NCBI GenBank assembly: GCA_028023455.1
Contig: JAQFVV010007214.1
Span: forward strand, 1 to 64,000
Direction: 5' to 3'
Length of the DNA stretch: 64,000 nucleotides
DNA from: Epiperipatus broadwayi
Taxonomy: Eukaryota; Onychophora; Udeonychophora; Euonychophora; Peripatidae
The notes under the pieces were generated by a model. The model was not told the origin of the DNA. It did no database searches and was given only the letters and a program-made list of their open reading frames with translations. Both the position numbers and the translations under genes were made by a program. Position 1 is the first letter of the stretch. Each line of letters opens with the position of its first letter. Below, in pieces: positions 23,335-34,710 of this stretch.

Positions 23335-24329
23335 AGGTATGAGATATGGGGTTCTCCCTTGAAAAAGATACTTATGACTTACTCTGGTTGTTGCCAGTGT
23401 GCATTTTAAAAGATGAATGATCCCGGCCAATCCGTTACCGGTATTAAAATTTATCCAGTCGACAGCTTTAAACTTAACCTTATCTAAAACATTTCTATAC
23501 TACCCTCATTCTCTTTATATTCAAACCCTTACACTCTTTATACAACTTAGATTGACTTTCATTTATATTATTTTAACCTTTCAATATTATTTTTAAATAC
23601 ACATGAACATGACTTTAACATTATTTAAAATATTTATTTACACTAATCTTATAATATTATCTTTAAACCATTACGAACATTATTTTACATATTTATTTAA
23701 TCTTACAATACTATTCTAAACTATCATTTTAACTTCTTTATTTATGTGCGTGTATCCAGAAAAACTATTTTTTATTATATTTTGATCCATTATTATACAA
23801 ATATATTTTATTTAACTTGAATACTTTAACCATTTATTTACTTTCTTTTACTAACATGCGTATATTCAGAAAAAAAAAACTTTTGCTTTCTTACGATTCA
23901 TTATTATACTGACATTTGATTTGACTTATATTTATGAACATTTTTCTTAATTAATATGTGCATGGGGATAAAAAAATATTTTACTTTACAAAGCCTCCGT
24001 TATTATTTGAAAAAACAAACCATCATTTTAAATAGCGAAATTCTAATTCAGGCTTTTCATCATATTAAACTCATAGTCCATTTCCGGTCATTATTGTTTC
24101 TGTCTACTTTAATATTCCGTCCTGATTACTAACTTTTAAACTTTATCAGGTGGTTCCTTCTTTCTACATACTAACTCTATAATATAAACTAACTTTCCTC
24201 TCTTATCTATCCCGCTTTTATAATTTATTACGTTATCTTTTTCTCTTTCCATTCTATTTTCAACTTTGTAAATCAGAACCTTGATATTTAGACAAACTCC
24301 GAATTACTTAAATCTGGGAATATTTTTTT

Positions 24330-24794
24330 CTACGCTTTTTTTTTAAATCTGTTTTTAAATCTACAAACAAGAACGTTTACTTTAAACCTTTTATTTTTAA
24401 TTCTTTGTAAAAACTCTTTTACGCTATCTTCTACCTTGAACTTATATCTCTCTTCTGTTTCTTGATCTCTATTTGTTTCTACATTCTCTGTAGCAACGCT
24501 ATCTGATTCTAATTTAATTTCTATTTCCAAACTACTATATTTACCAATATCTGACTCTACTATCTCTTTGATGACCTCAACTTCCTTATTTTCTTTGACA
24601 AAATTTACTTCTACGAACTCTTGATTTTTCTCTGCCTTTCCTGTAATTTCACATCTTATTTCTCTTATTTCCACAATGAATTCTTGTTGACTTTGCCTGA
24701 ATTCTTGATGCATTTCTTCCATCATATTCGTCATGTCTATCATCATTTTCTTCATCATCTGCGTCTCAGATATTTCTTCTTTCACTTTTTCCAT
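24330..24794 (-). CDS. gag-like ORF of non-autonomous element
   Basis: 154 codons, starting at the first ATG about 350 bp inside the 5' LTR. The first 65 residues are Met/Glu/Gln-rich and heptad-like (MMKKMMIDMTNMMEEMHQEF), suggesting a coiled coil. Residues 65-115 are acidic, and the last 40 are very basic (FLQRIKNKRFKVN). It resembles the N-terminal coiled coils of the gag ORFs at 145 and 41.3 kb in character, not clearly in sequence. No capsid WW signature or zinc knuckle is seen. It may be a truncated gag kept for RNA binding or assembly; that role is inferred. Confidence 0.5.
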   Translation of the reverse strand: MEKVKEEISETQMMKKMMIDMTNMMEEMHQEFRQSQQEFIVEIREIRCEITGKAEKNQEFVEVNFVKENKEVEVIKEIVESDIGKYSSLEIEIKLESDSVATENVETNRDQETEERYKFKVEDSVKEFLQRIKNKRFKVNVLVCRFKNRFKKKA

Positions 24795-25143
24795 TTTATC
24801 TCACTAATTTTAATATATGACTTATTTATTTTATTTCTTACTAATACAGAAACACACGCTGACTCCACCCCCTTTGTCCATTTTTCTACCCGTTCCTAAC
24901 ACTTCTGCTCCACCTATAATACCCAATTGTCTCCAATTTAACATAATGATTTATTTTAACTAACGTGAATGTTAAAATCTCTTTTCATTTAAAGAAAAAA
25001 AATTTTGGTCAATTCTTTTTTAAAATTAAAACACTTTTACATACGTAATTTAACTTTTGTATAAAATAAAATTTTCAAACAAGAAGCAAAGTATTTAGTT
25101 ACTATTGTTTCTTAGGTCCATCCCCAAGTTGAGTATACCCATT

Positions 25144-26791
25144 TGTACCGGGTTCAAATATGTGTCTATCGAAACACCGGCCTCTTAGGCAGAGAAGAAC
25201 ATACTCAGAAAGTATGTATGCCCAAACAATAGCTATAAAAATATATAACTAATGTTACATTTCCAGGACATAACTTCTTCTCAGCTGTTGAGTTCAACAC
25301 CATGTTCAAACCACTTTTTTTTGTTTGTGTATAAACACGGGCACCAGCTATTTATTCTGAAAGAATAAACAACGCACTTTGAGCAATGGCCACTAACTCA
25401 ATGCCTAAATATCCATGGCTAGCTCAGCTGTTTGTAATCACTACTAGATTATACATAATTAGTGGTTAAAAGAACTAATAAAAGAATTGATGAAAAGAAT
25501 TGACCGACAAATAAAGCTTAAGTTTAAGACAATTTATTTTAATTAACATTATTAAACTAACTTTAAATATTTTACAAATCTTATTTACTAACATAATAAT
25601 GGTATTTAAATATAATGGTCACACACACATTAACTCATACACTCACATATATAATAAGAACTCATTAAAGAATATAAAACATATAGATATTGAAACACAC
25701 AAATTAATAGTTCATTTTTTATGTGTTATAGAGTTCCTATAATTAAAATCTTGAGTTTTACGGATGTGATGGCTACTTTTACAAATGAATATAAGAAAAT
25801 GTTTTACCTAGGATTTTGAACGTAGATTTAGAACTTTGCTTTTTCTTGGTTGCTGCTTCCATTTGCGAATATTTCCAACCGGCTGGGATGTTTCCTTTGA
25901 TTATTATCCATTGGCACTATACTTGGAGACAATTAGATATTGATGGAGATTCTTTAAGCTGTTATGCGGACATTATTTTCACGGGCAGATTTTGTTGTTC
26001 TACTGGACTTAAGGATAGAGAAAGGCGTATGTTTTCCATGGTTTTTAACACTGCATTCTTGATTCTTATATAATTCACTGATATGATGTATGCAACTAAT
26101 TTGTGAACTGCCTTGTCCGATAACAAAAAGTCTATTTATACCGACGATGTGTTTTCTTTTCAATATCTCCCGGCAAAATCTGTTGTCGAAATTCTTTAGC
26201 AATTAATCCTTTGATAAACGTGTTTTTTGATTGATTGTTTAATTAGTAGTAGCTATTTCAAAACGTGTTGTTTTCATATCTCTAATTAGTAGCTCACCGC
26301 TGTGTTTTTAAAATACATTTCATTTCAATATTTATTTTCATGTGTTTTTAAATACGATTTTAACATGCATTTATTATATCTCTTATTAACAAGCTTACAT
26401 TTATCTATTATTTACCATCGCACATATATACGCACATATATTACTACTTTTTAAGATTACCCTTTCTTTAATTCGAATGAAAAGAGATTTGTATTTTGTA
26501 AACTTTAAATTATTTATATTTTATGAATACTAATAAGAAAAACTGTTTACTTCCCTTTATAAACTTCTAGTTTGACTTTTTCTAACGAAACACCCCTCTT
26601 CCATTCTGATATTAATTAATTGCAGCTTTCATTTAAAAAACTAAAGATGGAACACTATTTGATTCTTATCTTTTTCGAAAACAAACTGTAATAAATTCAT
26701 AAACTTTTAATTTTACTTTTTCTTTTATGAAAGATTATTTTAATAATTTTTTTTAGATAAAATTATATGTGCCAATATCAATATTGGTACA
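25144..26791 (-). repeat. 5' LTR of non-autonomous element
   Basis: 1648 bp. On the minus strand it starts TGTACCAATATT and ends CCCGGTACA. The leader after it begins AATGGGTATACTCAACTTGG; no standard primer-binding site is obvious. Confidence 0.9.
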
Positions 26792-26832
26792 ATATATATA
26801 TATATATATATATGTACCAATATTGATATTGA
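26771..26832. repeat. LTR end mirrored across a (TA)n tract
   Basis: The last 20 bp of the 5' LTR (26771-26791) reappear inverted at 26813-26832 after a (TA)n tract of about 20 bp, with one mismatch at the outer end. Confidence 0.9.
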
Positions 26833-26835
26833 CAT

Positions 26836-26848
26836 GGACATTTATACT

Positions 26849-26894
<46 letters not shown>

Positions 26895-26907
26895 AGTATA
26901 AATGTCC
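26836..26907. repeat. (TA)n hairpin with 17-bp arms
   Basis: GGACATTTATACTTGAT (26836-26852) and its exact reverse complement (26891-26907) flank about 38 bp of alternating TA. Confidence 0.95.
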
Positions 26908-28250
26908 AGTCAATTTAAAGTATGATGCAGTTTTACATTTTCATTTACTATGCCAATTCTATAAACTTAAAAAATAATAAAGATAACAATTATTTTTATA
27001 TTAAATGCTTAAATTGATTATGTACTTAAAAGCAAAAAAATAATTGTTTGTTTACTGCTATGGTTTTTTTTTTAGATTTAACTTGAAATAAGAGCATAAA
27101 GGAAGTGGGGTCTAGCAATTAGTTAAGTCAATCCCTGTTTGTTATAACAAGGGATTGACTTAAATCAATTTCTGGTCACCCCCCCATGCTTTAGTTTAAA
27201 GTTAAATATACCCATACCCCCCCCCCAATGTGGTTGACCAAATAATTTTTTTTTTTTTGCATTTTAATGCATGATCAATAAAAGCATTTAATATAATTTT
27301 TTTTATCTCTATTATTTCATTTTAACCCAAAATTATTCTTTGTTTTAATAACAATTTTAGCTGTATCAAGAACACAACTAACAGTGGCTTTATTTTTTTA
27401 AATATATAATTTTTTTCATCAATAACTCATTATTTTAAAGAATTCCCTGATTTCAAAATATGAGTTTTTACATTTTCTTAATCTATGATTTTTTTATATA
27501 TTTATTTGCACTATTTCTAATTTTTTTGAATTTTTCACTCATTGTACTACAATGAAATTTACTAATAAGTATGATAAGACCTACTTTATATAAATCTATT
27601 TGAAGAAAAACCTGCAAAAGAATTGTACATGTGCTTGAAATGATGTTAATTAATTTTATTTACATTATGAAAAAAGCATGGTTAAAAAAATCATGGTTGA
27701 TATTTGATCATTTAGACTGAGAAGGAACAAATGACCATTGCTAGACTTAGTTGTAAAATTTAATAAGTTTAAGAATTTCATTATTTTTAATTTATTTATT
27801 GAAGTCATGTATACCAATACAGTGTTGTTCACAATTTGTTTGTATCTAATTATTTCAGAGCAAGGTTTGTTCTTTGATAAAAAAAATTAAGTATTACAAA
27901 TCTAAACTGATATTTACATGCATTAAAACCCTTTCAGAGACATTATTAAAATTCTTACAGTTTTTAGAACCTGTTGACATGTTAGCAGTTAATCATAATA
28001 ATGTTGAAGATTTTGTTAAAATATATAATAATGTATCTAATTATACTTATTAAAAGCCTAACTCTAAACTAATCAACAAAATAATTAAAGTTACTATCAT
28101 ATCTGGTCCTGACTTCAGAAGCAGTTTATTCCAGATTCCTTACCTGATTGGCTAGCACCCAGTTGCTACCCAAAGGGTTTAAATTTTTCACTGGGATTTG
28201 TGCACCAAATCCGCACGTTTCCAGTTAGGTAGGGAATCTGCCATCAAATA
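26908..28250. other. AT-rich stretch with a small hairpin
   Basis: No gene seen. A 14-bp perfect hairpin TTAAGTCAATCCCT lies at 27123-27163 (loop 13 bp), followed by two poly-C runs (27180, 27220). The rest is AT-rich. Confidence 0.6.
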
Positions 28251-28254
28251 GTCA

Positions 28255-28345
28255 GCCTTTTGGAGGCAAGGCAAAAAGCAATTACTTCTGTCTACTTGAA
28301 AGACTAAATGTGCTATCCATTAAACCATTTGCCATCAGCAAACAT
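28255..28345 (-). repeat. probable tRNA-derived SINE head
   Basis: The minus strand reads ATGGTTTAATGGATAGCACA and then an arm TAGTCTTTCAAGTAGACAGA, close in layout to an Arg-type tRNA D arm and anticodon arm. The B box that should follow is degraded (TTTTTGCCTTGCC). The sequence on either side (28100-28520) is less AT-rich and may be the SINE body and a neighbouring element. Not a functional tRNA gene. Confidence 0.45.
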
Positions 28346-28889
28346 TGTCTCTCTACTCATTATCATGACATCCACACAGTGAGGCAAGTCCTCTTATGGA
28401 CTGGAAATTTCTATGTCCACTCTTGACTCGAGGCAAGCTACATATATAGCTGGAAGAATCTTACCAGACATCACGAGGCACTGTAATCATTAGCTGGAAG
28501 CACGCTCTATTACTCAGTACAGCTACCTCAGCATTAATGTGTATAAATAATATATGTATATTATTGTTTAACTAACAAGTGTGTATATGTTTAGTACTAA
28601 TAAATTGTACTTATTAATTGTTGGGTAGTTGTTTCTTTTTTGCATCTGTTGGTTTGGAACGAACCTGTAAGCCTATCCAAACACAACAGATCTGGCACAG
28701 TCAACAGTATATCAAACACAGCACTTACCCCCAAATTCAAAATTAAAACAGGCTGTCCACAGAAAATAAATTCCATAACACAACCATTGGTTTTCCTTCC
28801 AGGGCAAAATTCTCAAGAGCAAAGAGCTACATATTAACAAATATATACTAAATTTCCACGATGGCCAATCACAGCCAATACGCTCTTAA

Positions 28890-29060
28890 CATTAAAATAA
28901 CTTTTAATATTAAGGGGAAGTGAGATATGATTGAGAATTGTGGGAAATAGTATCTATTTGCTGGAATGTTTTTAATTCTTTGCACTTGAAAAGACTGCTT
29001 TGGCAGGGGTACAAATGGTTGTGTTATAGTGTTCTTTTCTTGGGCTAATAGTGTTTAATT
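28890..29060 (+). pseudogene. Penelope-like element tail, degraded
   Basis: A short C-terminal piece (FNIKG...NCGK, stop) matches the FNIKSGWEV...GNV end at 34.6 kb. It is followed by CTTTGCACTTGAAAAGACTG and GGTTGTGTTA, the same non-coding tail as at 34711-34756 and 35085-35130. All upstream parts are lost. Confidence 0.6.
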
Positions 29061-29391
29061 TTGAATTTTGAATGACTTTAATTAACTAACTCTGCTTATA
29101 TACAAATTTTATCATTAAAATTTGAGACATTACTAAAACTGTGCTATAATACGGTCATATTTAAGATAGCTGATTAAAAATAGTTTAAAATCCCATTAAA
29201 TAATCACGTGTACAAATATTGAATGTGACTACATTATAATCTTTTTTAACCAGTTTCCTTTAAATATATTTCGAATTGTAGAAAATTAAAATTTCAAAAT
29301 TGATGACTTGGTCGAAATAATGAATTAATTATTATCTGTTTTTTTTTGTTTCTTTTTTTTAATGGGTTGTGTGAGAAGTTCTCTTAATTCG

Positions 29392-30240
29392 ATGTAATAA
29401 CTGCAACACACAGGCTTATTATATATCTGGGTTTGTATATGTAATATATAGGGTATATGAGCACAGACTTTCACACGACCCACCACTTTCCACACTATCT
29501 TATAACACTGACACACTTGAACACATATATGTTGAAAAGATAAATAATCACCAATATACATATTTCATGCTAAACCAGCAATCATCAGTTGGTCCAGATT
29601 ACCATCTCTACACATATATGCTATAAGTGCTCAGATATATATTAAGATAGCCAATCCTCATACTTTAATGGACAGGCTTCAATCTACTCCACCCTCCAAC
29701 TCTTCAACCGTCCATCCAATTGAAAATCTGATGATGGAATGCTCAAAGGCCACTCTCAGGCCGAGATTCTTGTCACACCCATGTCCTAAAGTCAATCTGA
29801 CCCCTTATACACAGGACATAATCCATTTAATACAAGGGATGGGCAGACATCTCTACTATGTAATAACTGAAACACACGGGTTTATTATATACCTGGGTTT
29901 ATATATGTAATATATAGGGTAAATGAGCACAGACATTCACACGACCCACCACTCTCCACACTATCTCATAACACTGATGCATTTGAACACATATATGTTG
30001 AAAAGATAAATAATCGCCAATATACGTGTTTCATGCTCCATTATGAGGGTTGGTTATCTTAATGTAGCATATATGTGTAGAGATGGTAATCTGGACCAAT
30101 TGATGATTGCTGGTTTAGCATAAAATACGGATATTGGTGATAATTTATCTTTTCAACATATATGTGTTCAAGGGTATCAGTGTTATGAGATAGTGTGGAG
30201 AGTGGTGGATCGTGTGAAAGTTTGTGCTCATAATTCTATG
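29392..30240. repeat. tandem plus inverted unit with hammerhead-like motif
   Basis: A unit starting ATGTAATAACTG at 29392 begins again at 29858, a period of 466 bp. The second copy breaks off near 30032 and is followed at once by an inverted copy (30036-30240) of about 29460-29670. No ORF. The first unit holds a complete minimal hammerhead fold at 29550-29593 on the minus strand. An ORF-less tandem unit with one hammerhead per unit is the layout of retrozymes, which is my inference. Confidence 0.75.
29550..29593 (-). ncRNA. candidate type I hammerhead ribozyme
   Basis: On the minus strand, in order: ACCAA (stem I), CTGATGA (conserved core), a four-pair stem II TGCT/AGCA with loop GGTTT, GAA (core), a three-pair stem III ATA/TAT with a two-base loop, A at the cleavage position, then TTGGT pairing back to ACCAA. 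All core bases are present. The pair closing stem II (10.1/11.1) is U-U, not the preferred G-C, which could weaken it. The inverted copy near 30075-30125 has lost two core bases. Confidence 0.5.
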
Positions 30241-31451
30241 TGTAGATTTAAAACATCGTTTATGAAAAAAATGTTCTTATTATTTTATAACAAAAACATC
30301 TAAAGTAATAATTTGCTCCGCTTTAATTTTCATGGAGAGAATATTACTGTAATAAATTAACAAGACAGATTAAATTTTTCAATATCAAAAAGGCGTTTCA
30401 CAAAAGCAGTCCGTGGATGATTTTAATTTAATGGATAAATGCCTCCATATCACATTCTTCAATAAAAGAATAATAAAATTTTGTTGACATTTTAGAAAGT
30501 TACAAGAGATAGTAATTATTGAAAAGCACCATTCTAAAATCATACAATAGTATACATAGTATTATATATTTTGTTTCGATAATTCACTATTATATAACTG
30601 TCTATAATCTTAAAGACAATTTACTGTATTTTAGAGGAATGTAACAATGGTTTCTTAAGATAGAAATTATTATACTACTACTAATTCTGATATAAATTTA
30701 AAACTCAGTCAATGGACAATATATATTTATTGCAATAAATTTAATCATGGCAAGACATTGCATTAACATTTTTTTATACAACATTGAAATTAATTCCATC
30801 ACGACAGGTTGGTAGCCGTCTATAGAGAACTTTTCAGACATGGTGGATCTCCTTGTTTAATAACCATTTTAGTTTTAAAAAATTTAAACAATCAGTATTA
30901 AAATGTTAGTGGAGTGAAGAATACAGGAAGGCATTAAGTACTAGGTGTTCTCAGGAGAGATGTTCAACAAATGATAAAAAAATTTCAGAAGGTAGGTGAC
31001 CAAATTTGGAGTATTAACTTGTCAATTCTTCCGTGATTATATCAAACAGATGTTGATCAGTACTGATAGGAAATGACTGGGAAAATTACTGAGCTTCTCA
31101 ATGTTTTTGATAATAGCAAGTCTACACATATGAAGAAAGAGGAGGGATTAAATCCCAAAACAAGTTTCATAAAGTAATATGTAATTATAAAAAAAAAATT
31201 GGCAAAAGGAAAGAAGCACTTCCACCAAGATATAACAAAAAAAAAAGGTTGATGGGTGGTCCAGAAAATCTCTGTGGATTAAATTTAATTATGATTGTGA
31301 TAGTCTTCATTTACCATCAACCTTAAATATAAAAGTGGACAGACAAAAAGAGAATATGATGTTAAATGGAGAGATTGGTGTAAAAAATAGGACTATTCAT
31401 GATTCCTAATATCTCAATCATCAACTAGTTACAAAATCTAGCAAAAGCTTC
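30241..31451. other. AT-rich stretch, no gene seen
   Basis: No frame of note. A somewhat less AT-rich part at 30800-31110 may be a decayed transposon, but no domain is recognisable. Confidence 0.5.
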
Positions 31452-31750
31452 ATTCATCATCATCATCATCATCATCATCAACCATTATCAATCCACTGCA
31501 GGATGAAGGTCTCTCCAAGTTTAATCCATCTTCTCCGATCTTTAGCTTCTCTTTTCCACAACACCCCTGCACATTTTCTTATTTCATCCATCCATCTCAC
31601 ATGTGGTCTCTTTCTGGGTCTTTTACAATATCTTGGAATCCAGTTTAAAATTTCAATTGTCCATCTATTATCATTTCTTCTAGCAATATGTCCAGCCCAA
31701 CTCCAGAATGAATGTTTGTGTAAATGATAAATATTTTTCCAATACATACA
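31452..31750 (-). pseudogene. RTE-type LINE, 3' end
   Basis: The minus strand encodes 89 codons with SWAGHIARRNDNRWT, WIPRYCKRPRKRPHVRW and KDRRRWIKLGETFILQW, the well-known C-terminus of RTE-like LINE reverse transcriptase proteins (WAGHIAR...RWxxxI...GRPxxRWxDxI). The stop merges with a (TGA)n tail (31452-31480), the short-repeat 3' end typical of this group. The element is truncated at its 5' side near 31750; no RT core is found. 5' truncation is usual for LINEs. Confidence 0.85.
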
Positions 31751-32800
31751 TACAATTAAAGCTTCATTATTGAGAATTAAATTGGAAAATGACTATGATT
31801 CTGAGCAACAATAAATAATGTTAAATTAATATAATTAATGATAATTACAAAAAAGGTTGGACGGAATAGTAATTATAGAATGATCGCAATGTTTTTGATC
31901 AATTAAAGATTGACTGGCATATCTAAAGTTGAGGTTAGAAAGAAAATTGTTTGGTAAATTGTGTATCAATTCTATTTTGCTCCTGACTAAGAGGAAGGTA
32001 TTGGGTTATCCTACTACAAAATCTGTGTTAAAAGTTAGAAAGATTTATTAATTGTTAAAAAAGATTTTAATTAATTACTAGACTTAAATATTGATATTCT
32101 GTTCCTATAACTAATTGAAATAAAAAAAATGAGAAACAAGAGGGATTTCTTTTACTCTAAAGTGTTTGTGTAATTGTGAAATGCAATTATATATGATAAT
32201 TTATTTCTTTGAAACTGCAGAGAGAATATCAATGCTAATAATTCCATTTGTTATTAAATATGTTATTCTTAAAAAAATCTCACATATTTCATTTTCCTAT
32301 TTATTTGTTCTAGTTATTCTTGCATATTGGATTGTTGTTTAAATTGGATGTCTGTAAATTACTCATGCATAGACAAAGAAGCACATCATTGTTGATTTGA
32401 TATTTGATGAAATAGTGAGTGAACTAATCATTTTGGGAGGTATTAAACCCCATATCAAAAATAATTTTTTTATTAGTTTAAAATAACATCCTGGATAAAA
32501 TCAATTATTAATCAAAATAAAATCAAAACATTTTTGAAAGGGGTAAAAGTTTCCCAAATCATATATAGATTGATTCTAATTTATAAGAGTTAAGATAATC
32601 CTAAAATATAACTACTGTTTTATATTGACTAATACAAATTGTTAACCATGGAGAAGTATGATTATCTCAGAGATGCCAAATTAAGAGTTAAGTTACTCCA
32701 CTGAATAAATAAGAACTCAAAATAAAATAATAAAATATCCGATAATTAAAACAAAATTGTAATTATAATAAAAATAATAAATGTAACAGTGGTATTTTAA
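31751..32800. other. AT-rich stretch, no gene seen
   Basis: No coding signal recognised. Confidence 0.5.
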
Positions 32801-32833
32801 ATATGTGCTCTTTTAAAGATATTAAAATTTACA

Positions 32834-32943
32834 AAAAGATATGTTGATAATATTTTTGATTGTAGAAATACTAATACTATAAATTTGCTTGTTGATGAAT
32901 TAAATAAGTTGAATGGCTTGAAATGGATAAAATACAAGAGATA
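32834..32943 (+). pseudogene. PLE reverse transcriptase fragment with altered catalytic box
   Basis: Reads KRYVDNIFDCRNTNTINLL and ELNKLNGLKW, then stop. PLE RTs have YVDD at this point; here the second Asp is Asn, which should abolish catalysis. Only this motif and a few residues on each side remain. Confidence 0.7.
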
Positions 32944-33023
32944 ACAGTATATTAAATTATAAATTAATAATCAAGCCATTGTAAAAAAGGGGATATATAA
33001 ATTGTAAGTCAAAAGTACCAATT

Positions 33024-33715
33024 ATGCATAAGATGGCAAACTTTAGATCTTTTTTGCTTCATAATGAAAATTTTTGTCATTACCAAAGTAATAAACTGAA
33101 AAATATTAAGATATTTGCCAAAGGATTGCTTGGTATTGGTTATAAAATGAAACAAATAAATAATACTTTATGTCAATTAAAAAAGAGTTATAATGGTTTA
33201 AGGGAAATGAAGATTAATAGTAAACATGGAATATCTATTCTATTTATTTCAAACCTGCAAGTGAAATTTTTTAAGGAAATATATAAGAATGTGTTTAATG
33301 TTTCATTCTATGTTCCAAACAATGTTAATAAATTAGTCAATAATTCTAAGGATGTCATACCTATCAAGCAGAAAAGTAATATCATATATCAAATTTTTTG
33401 TGATGGTATGTTATCATATATAAGTGAATTGAGGTGCAGTATTGAGAAGAGATTAAAAAAGCATGGACTATTATATAAGCATGTAAAACAGATTAATGGT
33501 GATTTAATGTCTGCTTCAGTTTTCTTTGATCATGAAAAAACATATAAATATAAATTTAAATTTGATTTTAAGAATGTGTAAAGTCTTCATGAAGAGAGAA
33601 ACCATAATAAAAAGAAAATTAAGGAGGCAATTTTTATAAATAGAAATAAAATGCATTTAATAAATACACAAGCTGCTAACATTAAAATACGAGATTTCTG
33701 GGATATGATTTGATG
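33024..33715 (+). pseudogene. PLE linker and GIY-YIG endonuclease, broken
   Basis: 185 codons (33024-33581) followed in the same region by a frame-shifted end to a stop at 33715. Residues 1-95 are RT thumb/linker with LLGIGYKMKQINNTL. Then come FYVPNNVNKLVNNSKDV, IYQIFCDGMLSYISELRCSI (YIG has become YIS, so the nuclease motif is damaged) and ASVFFDHEKTYKY. After a stop (TAA near 33579) the homologous HEERNHNKKKIKEAIFI and FWDMI continue. The chosen ATG is only the first in frame; the real element began far upstream. Confidence 0.8.
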
Positions 33716-33770
33716 AGGTTTACTTACGCTTTTTTTTTAAAATTTAATGGCAGTTATATATATATATATG

Positions 33771-34377
33771 AAAAACAAAAAAAACACAAGTTAAAAAATG
33801 GTGTTTTTGTTTTTGGTAGAACGCCATCTATTGTCATATATGTATATTAAATTGAAGATTTTAATGGGTTACAGCTGTAAATAAATTATTACTTTTCCAG
33901 GTATTGAGATAATCAGCAGCAGCAGCACTATCACTCCATGTTATATAGATATAGGTCATAATATTTATTTTTCTAATATGAAAATACTATCCAGATGTGA
34001 CACTCTCCAATAGTGTCAGACCAGAGAAACCATTGAGATCTTTAAAAGTCCAGATAGTTATGATGATTCATACAAATTACCTTCTATGTGAATTTTTAAA
34101 AAAAAACTAATGTAAATAATTTTTCGTAATTTTTATTTTCTAATAACATAACATTTATTACTGTTATACATCAGTGTTTACAGTGCCTCTACCATTATTT
34201 TATATTTGTTACCCAGTTAATGATCAATTGTGACCTTATCAAAACATTGGTTTATATAAATATTTTCAATAAATTATACACAGATGTAGTTATATATATA
34301 TATAAAATTAAGAGCGTGCTAATAACTCTAAACAAGCTTCTTTTTTTTATTTATGATATGTGTGTGTGTGTTTATTT
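33771..34377. other. AT-rich spacer, no gene seen
   Basis: Contains CAG-rich AATCAGCAGCAGCAGCACTA near 33915 and a short TA run at 34291-34302. Confidence 0.5.
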
Positions 34378-34677
34378 TGTAAGAAGGTCTACATAGGTCA
34401 GAGTAGTTTGAGTTTAAATGAAAGAATAAAGGTTCATAAAAGTAGAGTTAAAATAGATATCTCAGTTCTGCTTGGTATGTCCATGAAATGATACAGACCA
34501 CACTATTAATTTTGATGAAGTTAAGGTTGTCTTCTTTGAGAAAAATGAAATGAAAAGAAGAATTAAAGAATCTTTATTATTATTAAAAAATTATTATTCT
34601 GAAGCAATTAACTTATTTAAGAGTTCTTTTAATATTAAGAGTGGATGGGAAGTGAAAGGATTTGTGGGTAATGTTTA
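34378..34677 (+). pseudogene. second-family Penelope-like element, GIY-YIG end
   Basis: Reads KKVYIGQSSLSLNERIKVHK (YIG and the Arg of the GIY-YIG domain), then after a stop and frame change FDEVKVVFFEKNEMKRRIKE and SFNIKSGWEVKGFVGNV with a stop. This family differs from that at 18 and 33 kb. A tail of about 130 bp with a hammerhead-like layout, then a 109-bp (TA)n tract, follow. Confidence 0.75.
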
Positions 34678-34710
34678 ATAATATATATATTGTGTAGTTT
34701 TTGTAGTTCT

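Larger units (their letters stand above)
21239..26791 (-). mobile_element. non-autonomous LTR retrotransposon, complete
   Basis: Two direct repeats of about 1.65 kb bound a 2.26-kb interior. On the minus strand each LTR starts TGTACCAATATTGATATTGG and ends GGTACA, giving TG...CA ends. The LTRs differ at only a few percent of positions in the stretches I compared. A polypurine tract lies next to the 3' LTR. The interior holds one gag-like frame and no PR, RT, RNase H or IN, so it must borrow enzymes. The insertion is in a (TA)n tract; ATAT flanks both sides, so the target duplication cannot be told from the tract. Confidence 0.9.
32800..33770 (+). mobile_element. Penelope-like element, 5'-truncated
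   Basis: Holds an RT end, linker and GIY-YIG region in the plus orientation, then a non-coding tail and a short (TA)n tract (33752-33768). It belongs to the same family as the palindromic copies at 18.1-19.1 kb (shared FDHEKT and NNSKDVIPIKQKS) but is clearly more diverged. Confidence 0.85.

Noticed and set aside
27123-27163. Hairpin followed by poly-C, terminator-like
   Set aside because: Rho-independent terminators do not apply in an animal genome; more likely a small foldback.
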